Origin: Ornithinimicrobium tianjinense
GTDB lineage: Bacteria > Actinomycetota > Actinomycetes > Actinomycetales > Dermatophilaceae
Assembly (NCBI RefSeq): GCF_014636495.1
Contig: NZ_BMEM01000001.1
Span: 356,195-420,194, forward strand
DNA length: 64,000 bases
Reading direction: 5' to 3'
The position numbers and the translations under genes are program-made. Within the stretch, counting starts at the first letter, position 1; every line of letters starts with the position of its first letter. Under the pieces are notes generated by a model. It searched no databases and was not told where the DNA came from. It saw only the letters and a list, made by a program, of their open reading frames with translations. Below are positions 57,648 to 64,000 of this stretch, piece after piece.

Positions 57648-59237
57648 TCAGACCGCGCTGCGGTGCAGCCGCAGGGCCAGCCAGACCAGGAGCAGCTGGT
57701 CGGCGTCGGTGCGGTCGAGCCCGTGGACCGACTCCAGACGGCCCAGCCGGTAGCGGACCGTGTTGGCGTGGATGCCGAGACGCTCGGCCACCTGCCGCGT
57801 GTCGCCCTGGCACTGCAGCCAGGTCAGCAGCAGCTGGGCGTGCGTGGTGCCCTGCTCCTCGTCGTGGCGCAGGATGGCCGCGGCGGTCTCGGAGAGCTCG
57901 GCGGTGACGGGATGCTGGTCGGCGAGGGCGAGGAGCCGCAGCCCGTCGACGAGGGTGTCGGCGCTGCCGACCTCCCCGGGCGCCGCGCCCGTGAGCAGCA
58001 GGTCGAGGACGCCGTCGGCCTCCTCGCGCGCCTCGGAGACGCGCCACGCGTCGCGCAGCGGTCGCGAGATCCCGCACACCAGGGAGGTATGCAGTGCCCG
58101 TCCCGCGCTGCGGGCCGCGGCCGCGACGGAGGTCCGCATCCGCTCGGGGGTGTCGGCCAGGGCGACGAGGGCGTAGAGACGGCCCGCGACGTCCACGCAC
58201 CCGGTCGGGCCGAGCCGCGCCTCCAGCTCCACCGTCACGACGTCCAGCAGCCGACCGAGGTCGACCGACGCCGCCGACGAGCGGGGGTGCACCGCCACCA
58301 CGCAGAGGCGGCCCGGGTCGGTGAGCCCGAGCTGGCGCGCGGCGGTGGGGTCGTCGTGCTCCAGCAGCCGCCGGACCAGGTCGGTGCGCCGCTGCCGGGC
58401 GGCGTCCTGGCTGCTCCGGTTGCGCAGCAGGTGCAGGGCGGCGAGCTCGGTCACCGACGCGAGCACCCGGGCGGCGTCGGGGCGCAGGCCGGTGGAGGGC
58501 ACCACGACCCAGACCGACCCCAGCGGCTCGGTGCCGCTGCGCACGGCCACGGCGATCCGGCCCAGACCGGTGTCCGTGGCGGGGTACTCCAGGACCCCCG
58601 CGGCACGGTAGAGGTCGGCGTACTGCTGGTCGTTCTCCGGCAGGTCGGGGACCTGGCGGCCCAGGATCCCCTCGCGCCGCTCCTCGTCGGTCTCCTGCCC
58701 GGGGACGGCGGAGTAGGCCAGCACCCGGCGTCCGAGGTCCTCGATCGTCGTCGCCCCGCCCGTGGTCGTCGCGATCACGTGGGCCAGCGAGAAGAGGTCG
58801 CCGATCGCGACCGACGACAGCGCCACGTCCGCGCCGGCGCGGGACCCGGAGAGGGCGGTCGTCACCATCCGGTCCAGGTGGAGCCACTCCACGGCGTCGT
58901 CGACGACCAGCAGCGCGATCCCTGCCGCGTCCGCCGCGCGGACCGCTGCCTCGACCCCCCGGCCCCGGCGCTTGAGCGCCACCGCGGCATACCCGCCCGC
59001 GGCGGCCTCCTCGACGACCGCGTCCAGCCCCGACCCGTCCGGCCCGAGCGCCACGCCGAGCAGGAGCCCACGTGTCGCGGGGGCGACCGGGTGGCCGGGC
59101 TCGTGCAGGACGGTCTGGGTCACGGCCAGGTCGCGGCCGGCCGCGTCCGAGGCCAGCGCCAGCGTCGTCGTGCCCAGCGCGTCGACCAGGGTGCCGACAC
59201 TGGGCATGGACGGCCGGAGCGGAATGTGTCGTGCCAC
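57648..59237 (-). CDS. PucR-family transcriptional regulator
   Basis: The 529-residue protein has an N-terminal PucR domain (VGTLVDALGTTTLALASD through about residue 125), a central GGDEF-like/GAF-like region, and a C-terminal HTH_30 helix-turn-helix: TWLQCQGDTRQVAERLGIHANTVRYRLGRLE. Relatives regulate purine or amino-acid catabolism. It lies between the M20 gene (same strand) and the divergent GNAT-racemase-ABC operon, which it probably controls. GTG 59237 sits six bases after TAGCAT, so it may be leaderless. Confidence 0.9.
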   Translation of the reverse strand: MARHIPLRPSMPSVGTLVDALGTTTLALASDAAGRDLAVTQTVLHEPGHPVAPATRGLLLGVALGPDGSGLDAVVEEAAAGGYAAVALKRRGRGVEAAVRAADAAGIALLVVDDAVEWLHLDRMVTTALSGSRAGADVALSSVAIGDLFSLAHVIATTTGGATTIEDLGRRVLAYSAVPGQETDEERREGILGRQVPDLPENDQQYADLYRAAGVLEYPATDTGLGRIAVAVRSGTEPLGSVWVVVPSTGLRPDAARVLASVTELAALHLLRNRSSQDAARQRRTDLVRRLLEHDDPTAARQLGLTDPGRLCVVAVHPRSSAASVDLGRLLDVVTVELEARLGPTGCVDVAGRLYALVALADTPERMRTSVAAAARSAGRALHTSLVCGISRPLRDAWRVSEAREEADGVLDLLLTGAAPGEVGSADTLVDGLRLLALADQHPVTAELSETAAAILRHDEEQGTTHAQLLLTWLQCQGDTRQVAERLGIHANTVRYRLGRLESVHGLDRTDADQLLLVWLALRLHRSAV

Positions 59238-59243
59238 AAACTC

Positions 59244-59249
59244 ATGCTA
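59244..59249 (-). promoter_or_regulatory. -10 hexamer TAGCAT of the leaderless PucR-type gene
   Basis: On the minus strand TAGCAT ends six bases before GTG 59237. The 71 bases shared with the divergent GNAT gene are relatively AT-rich and must contain both promoters. Confidence 0.5.
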
Positions 59250-59308
59250 GGAAATTTGTGCAGCACCATAAGGCGCCGGGTCGGCCCGGTCCCGCAGAGT
59301 TTCTCTCC

Positions 59309-60187
59309 ATGACGCCCCCAGAGACGCCGACCCTCGGCTTCAACCTCGTCGGCCGGGTCCGCCGCACGGTGGACTCCGCGGCCGCGCGAGCCGGCGTCGT
59401 CCTCCACGAGGTCGAGGAGATGGACGACCTGCGCGAGGTCTCCGACCTGTTCGCCCGGGTCTGGGGCCGCTCCGACGAGGGCGTGCCGATGCACAGCGAG
59501 GCGCTGCGCAGCATGGCCCACGCGGGCGGACTGGTCGACGTCGCCCGCGACCGCGTGACCGGCGAGCTGGTCGGGGCCGCCGTGCTCGGGCGCGACGTCC
59601 CCGGTGCGGTCTACGGCTACCTCGCCGCCGTGGCCCCCGGCGTCGCCGACCGCGGGATCGGCCGGGCGCTCAAGCAGCACCAGCGGCTCTGGGCCCTCGA
59701 GCACGACGTCGCCGTCATGCGGTGGACCTTCGACCCCCTGGTCGGCCGCAACGCGCGGTTCAACATCTCCCGCCTCGGCGCCACCGTCGCGGACTACCTG
59801 CCCGCCTTCTACGGCACCATGTCCGACGCGCTCAACGGCACCGACCGCGGCGACCGCCTGGTCGCCGAGTGGGAGCTGCGCTCGCCCCGCGCGCTCGCGG
59901 CCGCCGAGGGCACCCTGCCCGAGCCCGCCGCGGACCCGGTGGGGGACGCACCCGCCGGCGCGGACGTGCGGACCGGGCCCGACGGCATACCGGCCCTCGT
60001 CACGACACCGGGCCAGCGCTGGCTGCGCGTCCCCGAGGACATCGTCGCGCTGCGACGCACCGACCCCGCCCAGGCCCGCGCCTGGCGCTCCACCACCGCC
60101 GACTGGTTCCAGGACGCCTTCGCCGCGGGCCTGGTCGCCCGGGGCGTCAGCCGCACCGGTTGGTACCACCTCACGGAGGACGCATGA
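59309..60187 (+). CDS. GNAT acyltransferase, COG3375 type (amino-acid N-succinyltransferase candidate)
   Basis: This 292-residue protein resembles the COG3375 GNAT group: VVLHEVEEMDDLREVSDLFARVWG at the start, GYLAAVAPGVADRGIGRALKQHQRLWAL (CoA-binding region), MRWTFDPLVGRNARFNISRLGATVADYLPAFYG, and GDRLVAEWELRSPR. In Geobacillus a COG3375 protein encoded next to an NSAR was shown to succinylate D-amino acids. ATG 59309 has no obvious ribosome binding site. The stop overlaps the racemase start (ATGA), which supports a joint role. Confidence 0.85.
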   Translation: MTPPETPTLGFNLVGRVRRTVDSAAARAGVVLHEVEEMDDLREVSDLFARVWGRSDEGVPMHSEALRSMAHAGGLVDVARDRVTGELVGAAVLGRDVPGAVYGYLAAVAPGVADRGIGRALKQHQRLWALEHDVAVMRWTFDPLVGRNARFNISRLGATVADYLPAFYGTMSDALNGTDRGDRLVAEWELRSPRALAAAEGTLPEPAADPVGDAPAGADVRTGPDGIPALVTTPGQRWLRVPEDIVALRRTDPAQARAWRSTTADWFQDAFAAGLVARGVSRTGWYHLTEDA

Positions 60188-61299
60188 AGATCGAGCACCT
60201 CGAGATCCGCTGGCTGTCGATCCCGCTGGTCACGCCGTTCCGGACCTCGTTCGGGACCAGCCACGACCGCGACACCTTCGTCGTCCGCCTCGTCACCGAC
60301 GACGGCACCGAGGGCTGGGCGGAGTGCGGCGCCGAGCCCGACCCGCTCTACAGCTCGGAGTTCCTCCCGGCCGCCGAGATGGTCATCCGCGACCACCTGC
60401 TGCCGCGGCTCCTCGCGCTCGGCGACGACCTCTCCGCGACCCGCGTGGCGCACGCCCTCGCCCCGGTCAAGGGTCACCCGATGGCCAAGCACGTCCTGGA
60501 GACCGCCCTGCTCGACGCCGAGCTCCGTTCCGCCGGTATGTCGTTCGCGCGCTACCTGGGCGGGGTGAAGGACCGCGTGCCGACCGGTGTGTCCGTCGGC
60601 ATCTACGACTCCATCCCCGAGCTGCTCGACAAGGTCGGCGGCTACCTCGACCAGGGCTACCTGCGGATCAAGCTCAAGATCGAGCCGGGCTGGGACCTGG
60701 AGCCGGTGCGGGTCGTGCGCGAGACCTTCGGCGACGACGTGCTGCTGCAGGTGGACGCCAACACGGCCTACACGCTCGCCGACGCCCGGCACCTGGCCCA
60801 GCTGGACCCCTTCGACCTGCTCCTCATGGAGCAGCCGCTGCCCGAGGACGACCTGCGCGGGCACGCCGAGCTGGCCCGGCGCATCAGCACCCCCATCTGC
60901 CTGGACGAGTCGATCACCTCGGCGCGCGACGCGGCCACCGCGATCGCGCTGGGCGCCGCCCACGTCATCAACGTCAAGCCCGCCCGCGTCGGCGGCTACC
61001 TCGAGGCGCGGCGGATCCACGACGTGGCGCACGCCAACGGCATACCGGTCTGGTGCGGGGGGATGCTCGAGACCGGCATCGGACGCGCGCCGAACCTCGC
61101 GCTCGCCTCGCTGCCCGGGTTCGTCCTCCCGGGCGACACCTCCGCCAGCGACCGTTACTACGACACCGACCTCACCGCGCCGTTCGTCATCGAGGACGGG
61201 CACCTGTCGGTGCCGACCGGCCCCGGGATCGGGGTCGACGTGCTGCCCGACGTCCTCTCCACGTTCACCACGAGCGTCTCCACCGTGCCGCTCGACTGA
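60184..61299 (+). CDS. N-acylamino acid racemase / OSBS-family enolase-superfamily enzyme
   Basis: This 371-residue enzyme matches the NSAR/OSBS subgroup. Catalytic lysines are in YLRIKLKIEPGWD (K-x-K) and HVINVKPARVGGYLEA. Metal acids are in LLQVDANTAYT, LLMEQPLPEDD and CLDESITSA, followed by VWCGGMLETGIGRAPNLALASLP. Either o-succinylbenzoate synthase (menaquinone) or N-succinylamino acid racemase activity fits the fold. With a COG3375 GNAT, an M20 deacylase and an amino-acid importer alongside and no other men gene, racemase is the better reading. ATG 60184 overlaps the GNAT stop. Confidence 0.9.
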   Translation: MKIEHLEIRWLSIPLVTPFRTSFGTSHDRDTFVVRLVTDDGTEGWAECGAEPDPLYSSEFLPAAEMVIRDHLLPRLLALGDDLSATRVAHALAPVKGHPMAKHVLETALLDAELRSAGMSFARYLGGVKDRVPTGVSVGIYDSIPELLDKVGGYLDQGYLRIKLKIEPGWDLEPVRVVRETFGDDVLLQVDANTAYTLADARHLAQLDPFDLLLMEQPLPEDDLRGHAELARRISTPICLDESITSARDAATAIALGAAHVINVKPARVGGYLEARRIHDVAHANGIPVWCGGMLETGIGRAPNLALASLPGFVLPGDTSASDRYYDTDLTAPFVIEDGHLSVPTGPGIGVDVLPDVLSTFTTSVSTVPLD

Positions 61300-61346
61300 C
61301 CCGCACCACCATCCCTGCCCCAGCCCCGCCCCCTTCAGGAGACACC

Positions 61347-62249
61347 ATGCGCAGCACCCCGTTCCGCCTCGCCACCGTCCTGCTCGCCACGACCGCCCTG
61401 CTCTCCGCCTGCGGTGGCTCGGGCGACGGCGACGCCGCGGCCGAGAGCGCCGCCCCGGCCAAGAACACCTCGGCGCCGCTGTTCGCGTCGCTGCCCGCCG
61501 ACATCCAGGAGGCCGGCACCATCCAGGTCGGCAGCGACCTCGCCTACGCCCCGATGGAGTACCTCGACGAGGACGGGAAGGTCGTCGGCTTCGACGTGGA
61601 GCTGGCCGACCTCATCGGCGAGCAGCTGGGTGTGGAGTTCGTCTTCAACAACGCCCAGTTCGACAGCCTCATCACCCAGCTCAAGTCCGACCGCATCGAC
61701 GTGGCCATCTCCGGCATGAGCGACACGGCCGAGCGGCAGAAGGAGATCGACTTCGTCGACTACTACAACGCCGGCGGCGTGCTGCTCGTGAAGAAGGGCA
61801 ACCCCTCCGGGCTGCAGTCGGCCGACGACCTGTGCGGCAAGACCGTCGCCGTCCAGCGCGGCACCACCGCGGAGGAGGTCTCCAACGCCCAGAGCACGAC
61901 CTGCACCGACGCGGGCAAGGAGCCCGTGGAGGTGCTCGCCTTCGACCGCGAGACCGAGGCGATGCTCCAGGTCAAGAACGGCCGCGCCGACTCCGGCATG
62001 CAGGACTACCCGGTCGCGGCCTACAACGCGCGCACCTCCGGCGGCGGCAACGACTTCGAGATCGTCGGCGACCAGATCGAGGCCGGCCCGCTCGGGATCG
62101 CCGTCTCCAAGGAGGACACCCAGCTGCGCGACGCGATCCAGGAGGCGCTGCAGGCCGTCATGGACTCCGGCGACTACCAGAAGCTGATCGACGCCTACGA
62201 GGTCCCGCTGGGCGCGATCGACGAGGCCACCATCAACGGAGGCAGCTGA
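61347..62249 (+). CDS. Amino-acid ABC transporter substrate-binding lipoprotein (racemase operon)
   Basis: This 300-residue family 3 binding protein has lipobox LLSAC in its signal (Cys near residue 22), an Ala/Glu-rich linker, then GTIQVGSDLAYAPMEYLDEDGKVVGFDVELADLIGEQ, DVAISGMSDTAERQKEIDFVDYYNAGG and DYPVAAYNA. ATG 61347 follows CAGGAG. It starts the transporter part of the GNAT-racemase operon. The substrate may be a D- or N-acylamino acid, which is inference from its neighbours. Confidence 0.92.
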   Translation: MRSTPFRLATVLLATTALLSACGGSGDGDAAAESAAPAKNTSAPLFASLPADIQEAGTIQVGSDLAYAPMEYLDEDGKVVGFDVELADLIGEQLGVEFVFNNAQFDSLITQLKSDRIDVAISGMSDTAERQKEIDFVDYYNAGGVLLVKKGNPSGLQSADDLCGKTVAVQRGTTAEEVSNAQSTTCTDAGKEPVEVLAFDRETEAMLQVKNGRADSGMQDYPVAAYNARTSGGGNDFEIVGDQIEAGPLGIAVSKEDTQLRDAIQEALQAVMDSGDYQKLIDAYEVPLGAIDEATINGGS

Positions 62250-62250
62250 G

Positions 62251-63165
62251 GTGTCGACGACCGCGCCGCCCACACCCGCCCCGGCCCCCGGGTCGGCGCC
62301 CGTGGCGATCCCCGTCCGGCACTACGGGCGCTGGGTCGGCGCGGTCGTCGTCATCGCCCTCCTGGGCGCCCTGGTCTGGGCCTTCTCGCAGGGCAACATC
62401 GACTACCGGTCGACGCTCGACTACGTCACCAACGAGCGCATCGTCCGGGGCATGTGGAACACGCTGCTCATCAGCGTGCTCGCCCAGCTCGTCGGCATCC
62501 TCCTCGGCGTCGTCGCCGCGGTGATGCGGACCTCGGCCAACCCGGTGACCTCCGGCGTGGCCTGGCTCTACATCTGGTTCTTCCGCGGGACGCCGGTGCT
62601 GGTCCAGCTGCTGGTCTGGTACAACCTCTCGCTGGTCTTCCCGACCGTCGGCATCCCCGGCCTCGCGACGTGGGACACCAACACCCTGATGACGCCGTTC
62701 CTGGCCGCGCTGCTGGGGCTGGGCATCAACGAGGGCGCCTACATGGCCGAGATCGTCCGCGCCGGCATCGGCTCGGTCGACCCGGGTCAGACAGAGGCGG
62801 CCAAGGCCCTCGGCCTCTCGCCGGGCAGGACCATGCGGCGGATCGTGCTGCCCCAGGCGATGCGGGTCATCATCCCGCCGACCGGCAACGAGTTCATCAA
62901 CATGCTCAAGACGTCCTCGTTGGCGTATGCCGTGCAGTACTCCGAGCTGCTCCTGTCCGCCGTGGGCATCTACTCGGCCAACCTGCTCGTCATCGAGCTG
63001 CTCTTCACGGTCTCGATCTGGTACCTCGTGCTGACCTCGGTGTTCTCCGTGGGGCAGTACTTCCTCGAGCGCCGGTTCTCCCGCGGCTACAGCCACGGCC
63101 GCAGCCGCTCCGGTGGCGCGCTCGGCCGCATCCTGACCAACCTGACGCCCGGGAGGACCCGATGA
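62251..63165 (+). CDS. Amino-acid ABC transporter permease (racemase operon)
   Basis: This 304-residue permease has an N-terminal proline-rich stretch ([15 protein letters not shown]) before its first membrane segment. About five segments follow, with the EAA loop [54 protein letters not shown] is typical of HisM/GltJ permeases. GTG 62251 has GGAGG about eight bases upstream. The stop overlaps the ATPase start (ATGA). The extended N-terminus is unusual but in frame. Confidence 0.92.
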   Translation: MSTTAPPTPAPAPGSAPVAIPVRHYGRWVGAVVVIALLGALVWAFSQGNIDYRSTLDYVTNERIVRGMWNTLLISVLAQLVGILLGVVAAVMRTSANPVTSGVAWLYIWFFRGTPVLVQLLVWYNLSLVFPTVGIPGLATWDTNTLMTPFLAALLGLGINEGAYMAEIVRAGIGSVDPGQTEAAKALGLSPGRTMRRIVLPQAMRVIIPPTGNEFINMLKTSSLAYAVQYSELLLSAVGIYSANLLVIELLFTVSIWYLVLTSVFSVGQYFLERRFSRGYSHGRSRSGGALGRILTNLTPGRTR

Positions 63166-63956
63166 CACGTCATACCGAGGCAGCGTCCGCGACCGACCAG
63201 CTCATGGTCGAGGCGCGGGGTGTGCGCAAGCACTACGGCCAGCTGGAGGTCCTCAAGGGCATCGACCTGGAGGTCCGCAACGGCGAGGTGCTGTGCCTGG
63301 TCGGCCCGTCGGGGTCGGGCAAGTCGACCTTCCTGCGGTGCATCAACCACCTGGAGCGCCTGGACGGCGGCACGCTGCGCGTCAACGGGCACCTGGTCGG
63401 CTTCCGCGAGCACGAGGGCAGGCTCTACGAGCTGCGCGAGAAGGAGGTGGCGGCCCAGCGGCTGGACATCGGCATGGTGTTCCAGCGGTTCAACCTCTTC
63501 CCGCACATGACCGCGCTCCAGAACGTCATGGAGGCGCCCGTCCAGGTCCACCGCGAGAAGCCCGCCGCCGCGCGGGAGCGGGCGATGTCCCTGCTGGAGC
63601 GGGTGGGGCTGGCGGACAAGTCCGGCGCCTACCCCGCGATGCTCTCCGGCGGCCAGCAGCAGCGGGTGGCCATCGCCCGCGCGCTGGCCATGCGCCCGCG
63701 GCTGATGCTCTTCGACGAGCCGACCTCGGCGCTGGACCCCGAGCTCGTCGGCGAGGTCCTCGACGTCATGCGCGGGCTCGCGGCGGACGGCATGACGATG
63801 GTCGTCGTCACGCACGAGATGGGCTTCGCGCGCGAGGTCGCGGACACGGTCGTGTTCATGGACGGTGGCGTGGTCGTCGAGAGCGGGCCTCCCGCCGACG
63901 TCCTCGGCAACCCCCAGCACGCCCGCACCCGCAGCTTCCTCGGCAAGGTGCTCTGA
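63162..63956 (+). CDS. Amino-acid ABC transporter ATP-binding protein (racemase operon)
   Basis: This 264-residue ATPase has [50 protein letters not shown] and VVTHEMGF. A short insertion in the helical region ([20 protein letters not shown]) distinguishes it from the ATPase at 1770-2537, as in some GlnQ relatives. It ends the operon GNAT-racemase-binding protein-permease-ATPase. Confidence 0.93.
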   Translation: MTRHTEAASATDQLMVEARGVRKHYGQLEVLKGIDLEVRNGEVLCLVGPSGSGKSTFLRCINHLERLDGGTLRVNGHLVGFREHEGRLYELREKEVAAQRLDIGMVFQRFNLFPHMTALQNVMEAPVQVHREKPAAARERAMSLLERVGLADKSGAYPAMLSGGQQQRVAIARALAMRPRLMLFDEPTSALDPELVGEVLDVMRGLAADGMTMVVVTHEMGFAREVADTVVFMDGGVVVESGPPADVLGNPQHARTRSFLGKVL

Positions 63957-63962
63957 GCCGAG

Positions 63963-63995
63963 CGGGTATGCCGTGCCGGCGCCGTCACGGTACGC
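63963..63995 (+). terminator. Possible terminator at the right edge
   Basis: CCGTG (63971-63975) pairs with CACGG (63986-63990), and flanking GTA with TAC after a two-base bulge. It begins within ten bases of the ATPase stop and contains the recurrent octamer GTATGCCG at 63966. The stem is short and the window ends here. Confidence 0.35.
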
Positions 63996-64000
63996 GCGCG

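Noticed and set aside
60184-61299. menC (o-succinylbenzoate synthase) for menaquinone
   Set aside because: The fold allows it, but no men gene is near, while GNAT, M20 and amino-acid transport genes point to an N-acylamino acid racemase role. Not excluded biochemically.

Overview
The window is high-GC DNA with dense, mostly overlapping genes (ATGA, GTGA and TGATG junctions), frequent GTG starts and several apparently leaderless genes. Actinobacterial markers are present: a PIN-PhoH protein, DUF1206, DUF6104 and DUF6131 proteins, an Actinobacteria-type pan cluster, and a glmS-acpS-nnr block. I read it as an actinobacterial chromosome, probably Micrococcales and perhaps near Intrasporangiaceae. 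The phylum is well supported; the family is a guess. I see no rRNA, tRNA, CRISPR array, transposase or phage gene.

Layout. 1-2540: a gene tail and a polar amino-acid ABC transporter. 2.8-11.5 kb: PhoH/PIN RNase, a secreted transglycosylase, DUF1206, coaA divergent from glmS, acpS and nnr, then a VOC protein. 11.6-14.6 kb: TPP riboswitch, thiC and an overlapping MFS transporter. 14.7-17.5 kb: pantothenate genes (DUF2520, panC, panD, panB). 17.7-27.8 kb: leucine genes (leuA; leuCD divergent from leuB). Between them lie a duplicated leuD scrap with small repeats, a glycosyltransferase/VTT/glycosyltransferase operon, and a broken lipoprotein gene with an in-frame UGA. 27.8-33 kb: alr-tsaE, a tyrosine phosphatase, a membrane sugar-phosphate transferase, pheA. 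32.8-36.1 kb: a degenerate SGNH protein, an epimerase, an acetyltransferase and three very small genes.

36.3-47.4 kb is the most striking region. A minus-strand block encodes a GntR/UTRA regulator, a complete TRAP transporter (DctP, DctQ, DctM), a CaiB-type CoA-transferase, an MmgE/PrpD protein, an acyl-CoA dehydrogenase, a CitE-type lyase and a MaoC-type hydratase. A divergent MFS transporter and a hotdog thioesterase lie beside it. The gene content matches bacterial itaconate catabolism (CoA-transferase, itaconyl-CoA hydratase, citramalyl-CoA lyase), yielding pyruvate and acetyl-CoA. A related C5 dicarboxylate such as mesaconate or methylsuccinate remains possible.

47.4-52.1 kb holds a catechol ortho-cleavage locus: LysR-catB-catA-catC, divergent from an enol-lactonase-like hydrolase. 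52.1-56.4 kb has a PAP2 protein, a secreted SOD-like protein, an ABC-F ATPase and a His/Asp-repeat hemerythrin bracketed by two inverted copies of a ~100-bp palindromic element. 56.4-64 kb encodes an M20 deacylase, a PucR regulator, a COG3375-type GNAT, an N-acylamino acid racemase of the OSBS/NSAR family and a second amino-acid ABC transporter. These fit the known succinyl-transfer, racemise, desuccinylate route that converts D- to L-amino acids, here coupled to uptake.

Across the window the octamer GTATGCCG/CGGCATAC recurs about 37 times by hand count, on both strands, in several reading frames and in non-coding DNA.
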